64,000 nt of DNA from Flavobacterium sp. TR2. Lineage in GTDB: Bacteria > Bacteroidota > Bacteroidia > Flavobacteriales > Flavobacteriaceae. How positions within the stretch are numbered: the stretch's first letter is position 1; every line of letters begins with the position of its first letter. The position numbers were made by a program, and so were the translations under genes. Below are positions 43,838 to 53,405 of the stretch, piece by piece. The stretch covers positions 2,046,001-2,110,000 of the forward strand of contig NZ_CP104307.1 of the NCBI RefSeq assembly GCF_025252405.1, read 5' to 3'. The notes beneath the pieces are model-generated. The model worked only from the letters and a program-made list of their open reading frames with translations, had not been told where the DNA came from and made no database searches.

Positions 43838-44047
43838 ATGGAGAAGGATGGAAGAGAAGAAAGAGGAAAAATGACGGCAGAAAAGACCAGAAAAATGCTG
43901 AAAGATGAAGGAGTGGAAGTGACGCTGGAACAGGCGGTAATGATTTTAGAATTTTTAAGAAAACTGGGAAACATGGCAGTTTCAAACTATTTAAAGAAAA
44001 AAGATGAGAAAAATAGCAGACCTATACGTGAGAGTGAGTACCGATGA
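43838..44047 (+). CDS. Small helical protein ahead of the serine recombinase
   Basis: A 69-residue charged helical protein whose end overlaps the recombinase gene by 44 bp in another frame. The middle (AEKTRKMLKDEGVEVTLEQA, then VMILEFLRKLGNMAV) resembles small proteins commonly encoded before Bacteroidota site-specific recombinases. It may act as a directionality or accessory factor; this is inference from position. Confidence 0.5.
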   Translation: MEKDGREERGKMTAEKTRKMLKDEGVEVTLEQAVMILEFLRKLGNMAVSNYLKKKDEKNSRPIRESEYR

Positions 44048-45560
44048 ACAGGCAGACAGGGGCTACTCGCAGAGAAATCAGGAAGAAATGCTTCGCAAGT
44101 ATTGCGAAATAAATGCAGTTGAAATAAGATATGTTATTTACGAAGACCATTCGGCAAAGACATTCAACCGTCCGCAGTGGAAGAAACTGCTTGCGGATTT
44201 AAAGAAGCATAAGAATAAAACCGATCTTCTCCTGTTTACCAAATGGGACAGGTTCAGCAGAAATGCGGGAGATGCCTACCAGATGATCAGTACGCTGAGA
44301 AAATTGGGAGTTGAGCCTCAGGCTATAGAACAGCCTTTGGATCTTTCAATACCCGAGAACAAAATGATGCTGGCTTTTTATCTGGCTGCTCCCGAGGTGG
44401 AGAATGATAGAAGAGCCCTGAATACCTTTCACGGAATGAGAAGAGCTAGAAAAGAGGGAAGATACATGGGAATTGCTCCCATTGGATATGTTAACCGAGT
44501 TAAAGAAGACGGCACAAAATATATTGCATTCGACCAGCCAGAAGCATCTATTTTAAAATGGGCTTTTGAAGAACTTTCCAAAGGAATCTTTAATACGGAA
44601 CAGGTGCTTCACATGGCAAAAGAAAAGGGGCTTAAGGCAGGCAAGAACCATTTCTGGAGAGCGATCCGCAACCCGCTTTACTGCGGAAAGATCGAAGTTC
44701 CTAAATACAAGGATGAGGAACGCACATTAGTGAGAGGACAGCATGAAGCATTAATATCGGAAATGCTTTTCTATAAAGTTCAAGACGTGCTTGACGGAAG
44801 ATCCCGCAAATATCTTCCAAAAGCTCTTTCAGCCAAGCCTTTTCCGCTGAGAGGTTTTTTTATCTGTCCCGACTGCGGAAAAATACTCACGGGTAGTATA
44901 TCTAAAGGACGACATAAATATTATCCTTATTACCATTGCAGTGCAGGTTGCAGATACAGGATAAATTCGGAAACAGCCAATGAGATATTTATACAAAACC
45001 TGAAAAAGTATATGCCGATTCCTGAAATTAAAAATATCTATGCCAATGTCATAGGCGACTGTTATAAAGAGCAGATTAAGGATGTCTTAGAAGAAAAAAA
45101 TAAAATTATAAGCCAGATCAAAGATTATGAAGCCAGAATCTCAAATGCAAGAGATCTACTTGCAACAAAACAGATTGAAGCTTCGGACTACCGAGATATG
45201 AAGTCAGATTACGGAGAGATGGTAAGAAGGCTTGAATTAAAATTATCTGGCATCGATGATGAGAATAAAGATATTCAAGAGCTTTTAAAAGCGGGAGTAG
45301 AGAACCTAATGAAACTTAACGAATATTATGAAAATGGCAACTGGATTGAATCGAGAGATTTATTAGGTTCGATTTTTCCTGAGAATTTTACGATCTCTGA
45401 AAACGGGTTTCGAACCGCTAGAGTAAACGAAGTGGTGCATCTCATCTACAGTATTAACAGGCTTATAGGGCTAAATAAAAAAGGGACAAAGAAGAAATTT
45501 TCTTCTTTGTCCCAATTAGTAGCGGGAACAGGACTCGAACCTGTGACCTTCGGGTTATGA
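44004..45560 (+). CDS. Large serine recombinase
   Basis: A 518-residue recombinase. The resolvase domain holds the nucleophile Ser12 (LYVRVSTDEQ) and the partner motif LLFTKWDRFSRNA. A recombinase domain follows (GRYMGIAPIGYVNRV), then a zinc ribbon (FICPDCGKIL and CSAGC) and a coiled coil, the normal large-serine-integrase order. The last 30 or so codons read through the terminator of tRNA-fMet and into the tRNA gene itself (VAGTGLEPVTFGL), so the original C-terminus was probably replaced on integration. This marks the right end of the accessory region. Confidence 0.85.
   Translation: MRKIADLYVRVSTDEQADRGYSQRNQEEMLRKYCEINAVEIRYVIYEDHSAKTFNRPQWKKLLADLKKHKNKTDLLLFTKWDRFSRNAGDAYQMISTLRKLGVEPQAIEQPLDLSIPENKMMLAFYLAAPEVENDRRALNTFHGMRRARKEGRYMGIAPIGYVNRVKEDGTKYIAFDQPEASILKWAFEELSKGIFNTEQVLHMAKEKGLKAGKNHFWRAIRNPLYCGKIEVPKYKDEERTLVRGQHEALISEMLFYKVQDVLDGRSRKYLPKALSAKPFPLRGFFICPDCGKILTGSISKGRHKYYPYYHCSAGCRYRINSETANEIFIQNLKKYMPIPEIKNIYANVIGDCYKEQIKDVLEEKNKIISQIKDYEARISNARDLLATKQIEASDYRDMKSDYGEMVRRLELKLSGIDDENKDIQELLKAGVENLMKLNEYYENGNWIESRDLLGSIFPENFTISENGFRTARVNEVVHLIYSINRLIGLNKKGTKKKFSSLSQLVAGTGLEPVTFGL
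45483..45513 (-). terminator. Terminator of the tRNA-fMet gene
   Basis: GGGACAAAGAAGAA and its exact complement form a 14-bp stem with a 3-base loop, and on the minus strand a run of T residues follows. It lies inside the 3' end of the serine recombinase frame. Confidence 0.8.
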
Positions 45561-45592
45561 GCCCGACGAGCTGCCTACTGCTCTATCCCGCG
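45520..45592 (-). tRNA. Initiator tRNA-fMet (CAU)
   Basis: The 73-nt minus-strand sequence folds as a cloverleaf: acceptor CGCGGGA/TCCCGC, anticodon arm with three consecutive G-C pairs (GGG-CTCATAA-CCC) and T arm ACAGG-TTCGAGT-CCTGT. The three G-C pairs and the unpaired first acceptor position (C1 opposite U72) are the marks of the initiator. CCA is not encoded. Confidence 0.92.
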
Positions 45593-45604
45593 ATGTTTCG
45601 GGTG

Positions 45605-45634
45605 CAAAGATACACACTAAATACGGTTATGCAA
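45605..45634 (-). promoter_or_regulatory. Promoter of the tRNA-fMet gene
   Basis: On the minus strand TTG, a 19-base spacer and TATCTTTG lie 12 bases upstream of the tRNA. This is the textbook Bacteroidota -33/-7 promoter and supports the taxonomic call. Confidence 0.75.
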
Positions 45635-45683
45635 GTTATTTTAGGAATTTATTTTTTAAAATTTTTACAAAAGACGATTTTTC

Positions 45684-46208
45684 TTAAATTTTATAATCCA
45701 GTAATTCTTGGTAAACGTTTCCCTTTAAGCCTAATAGCAAGCCAAATGCAGGTTCTGTTTTTATACCGCTTTCTTTCAGTTTTATAATCTCTAACCTAAA
45801 GTTTTCATCTTTAGAACGAAGAATTTGGTCTTCAATAACCATATGTCTGTAGCCATTTTGACGTTCTGTCGGAATATTTTGCCCGAAGATTTCTATTTCG
45901 AAAGTTTCAATAAAGAAGTTTGCAACAACCGATTCCTGATGATCAATTACGGTTTCGCGAATCGAAAATTGGTTTTCTTTTTCAAATAGATATTTAATTC
46001 TTTCTATAAATGCGGCTTTGTTGTTCCAACAGCAGACAATATCCAAATCGCTGTTTTCAATATCGATATTTATCGGAATTGTGCCAACCAGAATAGGGTC
46101 AAACTCGGCAAGATTTTCTAAAACTTTATATTTGGTCAAAATATGAAAGCCTGCCTGCTGTTTGGGGAATCCTGTTTTTAAATAAGATATGTCTTTGAAA
46201 TTAATCAT
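45684..46208 (-). CDS. DUF4269 family protein (nucleotidyltransferase-like)
   Basis: The start at 46208 (MINFKDISYLKTGFPKQQAG) is preferred; the frame is open upstream but inside the next gene. The 174-residue protein has VGTIPINIDIENSDLDIVC, a G-T-x-P followed by DxD-like acidic residues, typical of DUF4269 and of minimal nucleotidyltransferases. Substrate unknown. It overlaps the glycosyltransferase gene by 8 bp and is translated after it. Confidence 0.75.
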   Translation of the reverse strand: MINFKDISYLKTGFPKQQAGFHILTKYKVLENLAEFDPILVGTIPINIDIENSDLDIVCCWNNKAAFIERIKYLFEKENQFSIRETVIDHQESVVANFFIETFEIEIFGQNIPTERQNGYRHMVIEDQILRSKDENFRLEIIKLKESGIKTEPAFGLLLGLKGNVYQELLDYKI

Positions 46209-47733
46209 TGATAATATCATTTTTTTCTTCGTTGATTTCTTGTTCCAATCTTTTGCGAATATCAATTTTAGCATTCGTGAAAACAAAAATTGTAGTTCCG
46301 TATTCCCGTGCATATTGATTTGTTATTTGACCGCCAATAGCAGCCGTTTCAAAATACGGACTAGTTTCTTTATGCTCTTCATTATTTTCGTCAAATTCCT
46401 TAACGCGAATTAGATTTTTGTACGAAATGCTAAGATCAAACCAATTCAAATAATCAGCGTTGAAAGAAACGGCTTTGATTCCTTTTTTCGAATAAAAATT
46501 AATGGCTCCCGCTTGTCCGTAATTATCGCAGAGGATGATGGTCTCTTTTTGGTTGGGCAGTAATGCGTAAAGCGAATCTGTTTTTCTAGCCAATTCTTTC
46601 CAACCCAGCATATCGGCAAAATCTTGAGGTAACTGGTGGTCTTTTCCGTCTTCCCAGCGAAGCATTCCCATTTTTTTATATTTCTCAGAATGCGCCACCA
46701 TATATTCAGGATTTTTATTTGGAAAAGCAATATTGTACATCGGAATAAAAAACAATAACGGAATTAGGATAAAAATAGGTTTCAGAAAACGTTTCCATCT
46801 GCTGTTTAAGATCTCCGATAAAAATACAGCTCCAAAAGCAATGTAAATAGGATACAGCCCAATGGCATAGTACGCTTTTGCTTTGAAGTACATAAAAATT
46901 AAAAGTGTGAAAACAAACGCTGCAAAAAAGAGCTGATACTTTTTGTAAGGCTGATAAAATAAAACGGCATAAAGTCCGGCTAAAATCACCAGCAATCCGC
47001 CGATAAAAAAGAGAATCTGCTCTTTCAGAAAATCGGCTCGATCTACATTAACCAATTGGGTTTCGGCCAATTCTTTCATATGATGCACAATAGGAAAATG
47101 ATTGCTGTATTGCCAGTAAAGATTTGGCAGAATTAGTGCTAATCCTAAAATCAAGGCAAAATAAAACTCTTTTTTTGCGAGTATTTTTCGCTGTTTAGAA
47201 AGTAAAATGGCAGGAACTAATCCGAGAAACAAAAATACGATGTTGTACTTATTCAAGAAACCGAAAGCAAAAATGATTCCGCCAAAATAAAGCCATTTTG
47301 TATTTTCCGAAGTAATATATTGTATCAAAATATAATAAAATGCAGTCCAGCACAAAACATCAAGAGAGTTGGGCTGATACAGCGTATTTAGACGCAGCAA
47401 ACACGAAAGCAATACGCATAAAGCACCAAGAATTAAGGCGTAAAGGTTTCCTTTTAAGAGTTCTATAGTTTTCCAGACAATCAAGAGCGTTAGTGCGCCA
47501 AAAAGGGCAGGGAAGAATTTGACCCAGAAAATCGAATTTCCAAGAAGCGAAATTAGATACGAAAACCAGGAAGTGACAGGAGGAACAGATAAATATCCCC
47601 AAGCCAAATGATTTGCCTGGTCGAGATGAAGATATTCGTCACGCTGTAAATCGTATTCTGGACTAATTAAAACATATTGAAGAATGAATTTTAAAATGAT
47701 AAACCCAATTAAAATAAATGTTTTTTTATTCAT
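46201..47733 (-). CDS. GT39-like membrane glycosyltransferase
   Basis: A 510-residue integral membrane protein with about ten membrane segments. The first periplasmic loop contains YDLQRDEYLHLDQANHLAWG, the acidic Asp-Glu motif of PMT/ArnT-type (GT39/GT83) enzymes that use lipid-linked sugars. The C-terminal 180 residues form a soluble periplasmic domain. It likely transfers a sugar from a lipid carrier onto an envelope acceptor. It forms an operon with the DUF4269 gene. Confidence 0.75.
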   Translation of the reverse strand: MNKKTFILIGFIILKFILQYVLISPEYDLQRDEYLHLDQANHLAWGYLSVPPVTSWFSYLISLLGNSIFWVKFFPALFGALTLLIVWKTIELLKGNLYALILGALCVLLSCLLRLNTLYQPNSLDVLCWTAFYYILIQYITSENTKWLYFGGIIFAFGFLNKYNIVFLFLGLVPAILLSKQRKILAKKEFYFALILGLALILPNLYWQYSNHFPIVHHMKELAETQLVNVDRADFLKEQILFFIGGLLVILAGLYAVLFYQPYKKYQLFFAAFVFTLLIFMYFKAKAYYAIGLYPIYIAFGAVFLSEILNSRWKRFLKPIFILIPLLFFIPMYNIAFPNKNPEYMVAHSEKYKKMGMLRWEDGKDHQLPQDFADMLGWKELARKTDSLYALLPNQKETIILCDNYGQAGAINFYSKKGIKAVSFNADYLNWFDLSISYKNLIRVKEFDENNEEHKETSPYFETAAIGGQITNQYAREYGTTIFVFTNAKIDIRKRLEQEINEEKNDIIND

Positions 47734-47966
47734 GTAGATTTCGGTTTCTTAGGTTTGTTTCGTTTTTTGTGTTGTAAGTGGTTTTTCAAGCAACGCTTAA
47801 TTCTGTAGCTAAGATAGGACTTATTTTGATTTTTAAATATTTGGAATGTTTTTTAATAAAATAGTCTAAAGCGCGGGTTTTTAGACGATTATGGTTTTGA
47901 AATGTGAATCGAATTAACATTTTTATTACCTTTAGTATCAAGCAAATAACTTTAAAAGTAAATATC

Positions 47967-48386
47967 ATGAAAAAGAAATTATTGATTTTAGCTGTCTTTT
48001 TAGGGACAATTTCATTTGCAAATGCACAAAGTATAGGAGACGTTACAAAAGCGGCCACTAAGGCATCTACAACAGCAGTGCCTGCGTTTGATGTTGCGAG
48101 TATCTCAAATCAGGTTATGGGGGTGCTATCTCCAAAATTGAAATTAACCGATGCCCAAATACCGGTGGTAAATTCATTGGTAAACGAAACTCTAAACAAA
48201 AAGAAAAATATTCTGCCTACAATGGCTACTGATAAGGCAGGTTATACTTCTAAAATGACGACCACAAGAGAGTCTTTTATTTCCAAAATGAAAAAAAATA
48301 TTAGTCCGACGCAATTTGATGCACTTACAGCTTTATTGCCAAAATCTGCTTCGGCAGTAACGCCATTGGCAAAAATGCTTTTTTAA
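47967..48386 (+). CDS. Secreted small protein of unknown function
   Basis: The start at MKKKLLILAVFLGTISFANA (47967) gives a clean signal peptide; the open frame further upstream is ignored. The mature protein of about 118 residues is helical with repeated Thr, Ser and Lys residues (KLTDAQIPVVNSLVNETLNK, then SKMKKNISPTQFDALTALLP). The last part resembles Spy/CpxP-like periplasmic helix pairs only loosely. It stands alone with its own terminator. Confidence 0.6.
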   Translation: MKKKLLILAVFLGTISFANAQSIGDVTKAATKASTTAVPAFDVASISNQVMGVLSPKLKLTDAQIPVVNSLVNETLNKKKNILPTMATDKAGYTSKMTTTRESFISKMKKNISPTQFDALTALLPKSASAVTPLAKMLF

Positions 48387-48400
48387 ATGAACTTAAAACA

Positions 48401-48435
48401 AAAAAAGCAAAATAGGATTCTATTTTGCTTTTTTT
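48401..48435. terminator. Bidirectional terminator
   Basis: AAAAAAGCAAAATAG and CTATTTTGCTTTTTT pair around a 4-base loop. Confidence 0.8.
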
Positions 48436-48474
48436 ATTCTCAATTTTTCAGAAAAAATCTTCGATCGAAAGGTC

Positions 48475-49020
48475 TTATTCCTCGACAGTTTCAAATTCCA
48501 TGTGGTCGATTATTTCTGCTTCTGGCTTCTCTGGTTTAGAAGCTTTTAGAGCATTAAATCTTTCCAGCATTTCTGTTTCGCCTTCTTCACCGCTGAAATA
48601 AGGGAAAACATCCATAATTGGTGTTTCTGTAATAGCCGGAATAGAATATTCGCCCATTGTATTTTTCATTATGTGAAGCGTGTTGTCATAAGCTTCGCGA
48701 ACATCATTTGCCTGAACGAGCATATACATACTTGTTTTTCTTTCCTTGCCGCTTTCTTCATCATAAGCAATCAAAGTGATTTTAGATTTAAACCATCTGT
48801 CTGCATTTTCAAAAGGATGTATTTCGGCATAATTTGCCACTTTAATAGCTGTGATTTTAAATTCTTCACTAGTATAAGCGGCCATTTCTTCAGTCATTCT
48901 TTTCTCAGCTTCTGTATAAGACAAAGCATCAACCAAGTAAGGCTCGGTTAAAACTTTTTGTCCTCCAGTTTCATCTGTCTTTCTATATTTTACTTTGCAT
49001 TCGTACCAAATTGCGCTCAT
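48475..49020 (-). CDS. DUF4494 family protein
   Basis: A 181-residue acidic cytoplasmic protein that starts MSAIWYECKVKYRKTDETG and contains VLTEPYLVDALSYTEAEKRM, characteristic of DUF4494, a conserved Bacteroidota family of unknown function. The last 40 residues are a variable acidic tail. A minus-strand box TATCTTTG at 49044-49051 can serve as its promoter. Confidence 0.8.
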   Translation of the reverse strand: MSAIWYECKVKYRKTDETGGQKVLTEPYLVDALSYTEAEKRMTEEMAAYTSEEFKITAIKVANYAEIHPFENADRWFKSKITLIAYDEESGKERKTSMYMLVQANDVREAYDNTLHIMKNTMGEYSIPAITETPIMDVFPYFSGEEGETEMLERFNALKASKPEKPEAEIIDHMEFETVEE

Positions 49021-49274
49021 CTCTTTTTAAATTTTAAGGATGCCAAAGATAAATCTTGCTGCAGAAATAATAGTTAAATCTTCAAATAGATATTCACAAT
49101 TTTAGGATATTTTAGGTAATGTTTTGAGAATCTGAAAGTTGTGTTTTTACTAAATGAATTGGCTTATCCTTTTTTTCTTTTCATCAAAAAAGAGAAATCA
49201 CGAAGCTATGTTTTGAGCATAAAATGCTGTAAGACAAAAGTTTATTTTTTTGAGCGAAACGTTATAGAAAAAAT

Positions 49275-49670
49275 ATGAATTTTCTGAGATCCAAAGATTC
49301 AATTTGTACGTATGTACCAATAACAATGGCTGGGAGCGGGGCGTATTCAAGTGGTATTGGTTTTTGGAGCATATTGAATAGTATAACATTTCCAGCTATT
49401 GTTTTTATAAATATTAAAAAAGAAAGTTTGGGAAAATTAAATGTTCAAAAGTTAAACGAGACTTTAAAATATCTGGAAAGCAAACAGCGCGAATTAAAAA
49501 GACAAAATCAGGAGGATACGCGAAGTCTGGAATCGATGATTAAATATTTAAAGAAAGATATGATGGAACAGCACCATTTGTCTGATCATCATCAATTGAT
49601 TAAAGAAGAAATAAAAGACACTGAAACTTTTATTGAAAACGTCAAAAACATCATCAAAATCAACTCTTAA
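49275..49670 (+). CDS. Hypothetical protein with coiled coil
   Basis: A 131-residue protein. Residues 50-125 are a charged coiled coil (KYLESKQRELKRQNQEDTRS). The first 45 residues are unusual, with a short hydrophobic part, and the true start may be later. No family recognised. The 254-bp gap upstream holds only the promoter of the divergent gene. Confidence 0.4.
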   Translation: MNFLRSKDSICTYVPITMAGSGAYSSGIGFWSILNSITFPAIVFINIKKESLGKLNVQKLNETLKYLESKQRELKRQNQEDTRSLESMIKYLKKDMMEQHHLSDHHQLIKEEIKDTETFIENVKNIIKINS

Positions 49671-49698
49671 AATAGTTTCGTATTGTAGCATTTTACTT

Positions 49699-50637
49699 TT
49701 ACTCCAATTTGAATTTTTCGTTTTGGCAATCCAGAATCAATTTATGATTCAGGAATAATTTATTGCCAACCATTCCCTGCATTCCAGAACGCTTCATTAA
49801 GAATTTTTGCAGTTCTGATGTGCCTTCAATGTAAGTCACTTCAGATAGATTCAATATCGACTTTTCAAATTGTATTTTCTTTTTCGCGGAAGCGGAATAA
49901 ACAGTCAGAATATTGCCCCACGAATTTCCTTTTTCGGTTTTTATCTTACTGTTTTTATTGCGGTATTGCTGCCAGATTTCTTTTGTCGTAATCAGTTCAT
50001 AGCCGCTGGTTCCAGAATCATATAGCAGTTTCAGATTTTCTTTTTCGATTATGGAAGGAATAAGAATCTTGCGTTTTTTGAATTCAAAATCGGCAAAATC
50101 ATCTTCTTTAGTTTTTTCAATAAAAGAACATTGATTGTTTTTGAAATCTAAAATGGCGATTCGCTTTTCTAATAAATCGGTTCCGATTGTGCCAATAATA
50201 TTGACAGCATTTGAATTGTCAAAGCTGATCTTTTCGCCATAATTTAAAACTTCAAAATCATTTGAAACCACATCCATTTTTCCGATTCTAAAGGCAGTTG
50301 AAATGGTATTGTTTTTAGTATCGATTTTTAACTGATTTTGAAATTTTTCAGCAATAGATTCTAGTGGTTTTTTGTAGAAAACAGTAACGGGCGAACCCGA
50401 ATCGAACTGCATATAAAATGTTCGATCGATTCCTTTTATTTTTATAGGCAAAAGTAGAGCAGAATGGGCGTTTTCGCTACTTGAAATCCATTTTGTCGGA
50501 ATATTTTCTGCAATTCCCAAAACCTTCAAATAGTTCTCTGGCGGAGTAAATTTCTTTTGAAAATACAAATATCCTCCGAGCAAGAATAAAACGATAATAA
50601 CTAAAAATACGGTTGCAATTTTCTTAAATAATTTCAT
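49699..50637 (-). CDS. Retropepsin-like aspartic protease, membrane-anchored
   Basis: A 312-residue protein with an N-terminal membrane anchor (residues 7-27). Two lobes each have an aspartic-protease-like motif: FDSGSPVTVF near residue 80 and LLYDSGTSGYEL near 208, in place of the usual DTG. The family cleaves peptides in the periplasm; substrates are unknown. Serine in place of Thr is acceptable in retropepsin-like bacterial proteins. Confidence 0.65.
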   Translation of the reverse strand: MKLFKKIATVFLVIIVLFLLGGYLYFQKKFTPPENYLKVLGIAENIPTKWISSSENAHSALLLPIKIKGIDRTFYMQFDSGSPVTVFYKKPLESIAEKFQNQLKIDTKNNTISTAFRIGKMDVVSNDFEVLNYGEKISFDNSNAVNIIGTIGTDLLEKRIAILDFKNNQCSFIEKTKEDDFADFEFKKRKILIPSIIEKENLKLLYDSGTSGYELITTKEIWQQYRNKNSKIKTEKGNSWGNILTVYSASAKKKIQFEKSILNLSEVTYIEGTSELQKFLMKRSGMQGMVGNKLFLNHKLILDCQNEKFKLE

Positions 50638-50725
50638 GGTCTATTTTTTCTGCAAGATTCGGGTTTCAATTTCGATTTTCGTGCAAAAACAATGCGACAG
50701 TTTTACGTCAATTTTATGACTGTGT

Positions 50726-51265
50726 TTATAAGAAGTTGTTTTTCAGTTTTATAGCTAAGTCTTGTTTTTGGTTTAAACTGATTCCGTTTAAGATCACGAT
50801 AATGAGTTTTAAGCAAAGAATAGCAATTAAAGGAATAATAAAAAGGGGAAATTTTAAGGTAAATGAATTTTGCACAAACGGGCTTGCAATCATTAAAACG
50901 GAAAGTATAAGGCTTAAAACAATTTGAAGGCTTGCAATTTGTTTTCCCAACTCTTTATTTGTCGCATCTTGGGTTTTGTAAGTTAAAATTAAAGGAAAAA
51001 TAACGCTTCCAAACGGAATAATAAGCCCTGATAAAACAGAAAGATTGATAAGTTTGGCTCTTTCAATTTGAATATTTTCCTTTTTAATAATGAGATTTTC
51101 AGGAAGCGTTTCCAATGCCTCAGCGATGGTTTTTAAAGTAAAGCCTTTAAGAATATTTCCAGCTTCAATTCTCTGGATAGTCCGTAGAGAAAGCCCCGAT
51201 TTTTCGGCAAGTTCATTTTGAGTCATGTTTTTTTCTTCCCTCAAAAATTTAACTGTATTCTTCAT
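50726..51265 (-). CDS. XRE regulator with C-terminal membrane segments
   Basis: The start at MKNTVKFLREEKNMTQNELA (51265) places the HTH at residues 4-60, ending in LETLPENLI. The C-terminal 110 residues contain about three membrane segments (residues 80-100, 110-135 and 140-160). Membrane-bound XRE regulators of this kind are common in Flavobacteriia and may sense envelope state. It probably regulates its own or a neighbouring gene; no operator is evident. Confidence 0.7.
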   Translation of the reverse strand: MKNTVKFLREEKNMTQNELAEKSGLSLRTIQRIEAGNILKGFTLKTIAEALETLPENLIIKKENIQIERAKLINLSVLSGLIIPFGSVIFPLILTYKTQDATNKELGKQIASLQIVLSLILSVLMIASPFVQNSFTLKFPLFIIPLIAILCLKLIIVILNGISLNQKQDLAIKLKNNFL

Positions 51266-51454
51266 GGTTTTAAGCTGCTGGTCTAAAGACGAAATTATGA
51301 AAAAACTTTTGATGAAATGGACACAAACAAAACCTTCAATTATAAGGTAAACCAAAGTTTTAATAAAAAATTAAGTTTTTTTCTTTAACAAAAATTACTA
51401 ACTTGTTGTGTAATAAATAATTCCTTTAATGATGTTATCATAAAATTTCCAGTT

Positions 51455-52921
51455 ATGCGAGTATCCGTTGTCCGAAAAAATGTAAAGTTGTTACCAGATT
51501 CCAAAAGAGTTGTTGCCCGATATTTTATGAATGGGCAGGAAAGGACCCAGCAAATGGTGCTTCGGATAATGATGCTCGACGAAAAACAAGTTCTCCAGAC
51601 TTTGGAGCAGACCCTTCGCGAGTTTGCAAGGAGGCACCGAAATATTTCGGCAGTATTTTTCAGGCACTGCGAAAGAATTCGTCCTATAATAGAAGGAATG
51701 CAGATTGATTACGAAGCCATGTCTTTGGACCGTAAAATGCTTATTGGGTCTTATTGCACAATGGAATATGCCATAGAATCGGCTGCGATTTTTAATCCTT
51801 CAATTGTAGAAGATTTTGATCAGACGGGGTTGGAAGCAGGTGAGAAACGAGTTATTATTTCCTTTCGCGCAACGGGTGAAGGCCATATTTCGTCGATTGT
51901 TTTTAGAAGAGCCATTTTGGATCGCGAGAACAATCTGCATATCATGAAAATAGGAAATCATATTGATCAGGCAGAAATCGAACATAAAACCCTGTTTAAT
52001 AAAGAGCGATTTTTGACCAAACTGTATGAGATGCATACAACGGATAAATACATTGGTCAGATTATGCAGGATCTTCCAGAAGAATTTGAATTTGCCGTTC
52101 TGAAAAATATGCTGATAGAGGCTTTAAAAGATCCTTTGATTCGCGAAGAGAGAAAAGTGGCGCTGGAGGAGATATTGTGGCTGGCAAACTCTTTTTACGA
52201 TTTGCAGTTCAAACATGATTCTGACATTACAGAACGTGTCATCTTTCCGATTTCTGATTCGGAGAGCCGAGGAATAGAAGATGCTCGTTTTGTGCGTTTT
52301 ACAGATGATAATGGTTCGACTCGGGTAATGGCGACGTATACCGCTTACAACGGGCATACGATTCTGCCAAAGTTAATTTCTACGGAAGATTTTTATAGTT
52401 TTAGAGTGATGCCTCTTCATGGAGAAGGAGCACAGAATAAAAATCTGGCTTTGTTTCCTCGAAAAATAAAAGGCAAATATGCCATGCTTGCCCGAATTGA
52501 CGGCGTTAACAATTACATTATGTATTCTGACAGAGTAACACAATGGAACACGCCAATTCTTTTGCAAAAGCCTAAATTTACTTGGGAGCTGACTCAGATA
52601 GGAAACTGCGGTTCTCCGTTATGGACAGAAGAAGGCTGGCTTGTCATTACGCATGGTGTAGGTACAATGAGACGCTATTGTATAGGAGCATCATTATTTG
52701 ATCTCGATGATCCTTCAAAAGAAATAGGAAGATTGACAGAACCGCTGCTTTCTCCTTTAGAAGATGAACGAGAAGGTTATGTGCCAAATGTGGTGTATTC
52801 TTGCGGAGCAATTATTCATAACAACAGTCTGATTCTGCCTTATGCCGTATCTGATTATTGTTCAACTTATGCTGCCGTAGATTTAATTGAATTGCTGGAC
52901 GCCCTTAAGAAAAGTAAGTAA
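51455..52921 (+). CDS. GH130-family glycosidase or phosphorylase
   Basis: A 488-residue protein. Residues 255-460 carry the five-bladed propeller landmarks of GH130: GIEDARFVRF, TAYNGHT, NLALFPRKIKGKYAMLARID, the catalytic-region GNCGSPLWTEEGWLVITHGV and a C-terminal VSDYCSTYAAVDL. The N-terminal 230 residues are an extra helical domain that occurs in one GH130 group. These enzymes act on beta-mannosides, by phosphorolysis or hydrolysis; which applies here cannot be told. There is no signal peptide, so it works in the cytoplasm. Confidence 0.8.
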   Translation: MRVSVVRKNVKLLPDSKRVVARYFMNGQERTQQMVLRIMMLDEKQVLQTLEQTLREFARRHRNISAVFFRHCERIRPIIEGMQIDYEAMSLDRKMLIGSYCTMEYAIESAAIFNPSIVEDFDQTGLEAGEKRVIISFRATGEGHISSIVFRRAILDRENNLHIMKIGNHIDQAEIEHKTLFNKERFLTKLYEMHTTDKYIGQIMQDLPEEFEFAVLKNMLIEALKDPLIREERKVALEEILWLANSFYDLQFKHDSDITERVIFPISDSESRGIEDARFVRFTDDNGSTRVMATYTAYNGHTILPKLISTEDFYSFRVMPLHGEGAQNKNLALFPRKIKGKYAMLARIDGVNNYIMYSDRVTQWNTPILLQKPKFTWELTQIGNCGSPLWTEEGWLVITHGVGTMRRYCIGASLFDLDDPSKEIGRLTEPLLSPLEDEREGYVPNVVYSCGAIIHNNSLILPYAVSDYCSTYAAVDLIELLDALKKSK

Positions 52922-53108
52922 AGCTTGACTTTTCAAGGGTTTAAAGTCAAATTAATCAAATCCTAAGACGAAAACAGGTATAAATACGGGGTGGTAAATT
53001 CTCCAAACTTTATACATTCGCCCAACAGAAAAACTAATTAACCCCCTTAATATTAGCTTTTCATATTTAGAAGTATTAGCAGCGATTAAAAAATAAACGG
53101 CTAAAACA

Positions 53109-53381
53109 ATGAAATTTGTAAAAGGACAGGAGGTTTTCTACACGGCAATAAGTGGAAGATCTTATAAGGCGACCATAATCGAAAGAAAAATGGACTTTAA
53201 AAAAGGGTTAATAATAAAATCGACTTCAAAAGAAAGAGATTTTCATTATCTCATAGAAATACAAAAAAGCGGCACGAGCGAGAAAATTCTTTGTGCCGAA
53301 AACCATCTTAAATTATTGGAAAAGAAAAAGCGAACGGCAAAGAAAGCTTTTTCATATTCCGAACATCAGCCAGGTAAATAG
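53109..53381 (+). CDS. Small conserved-looking basic protein
   Basis: A 90-residue basic protein with a compact beta domain (MKFVKGQEVFYTAISGRSYK, then KILCAENHLKLLEKK) reminiscent of small SH3-like folds that begin with KGQ-V. No family recognised. It stands alone between GH130 and the convergent TPR gene. Confidence 0.5.
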   Translation: MKFVKGQEVFYTAISGRSYKATIIERKMDFKKGLIIKSTSKERDFHYLIEIQKSGTSEKILCAENHLKLLEKKKRTAKKAFSYSEHQPGK

Positions 53382-53405
53382 TTCTTGTAGTTTTCATTTT
53401 AAGAG

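Noticed and set aside
45557..45787. 76-residue plus-strand frame beginning inside tRNA-fMet
   Set aside because: It overlaps the tRNA and its promoter on the other strand and resembles nothing.
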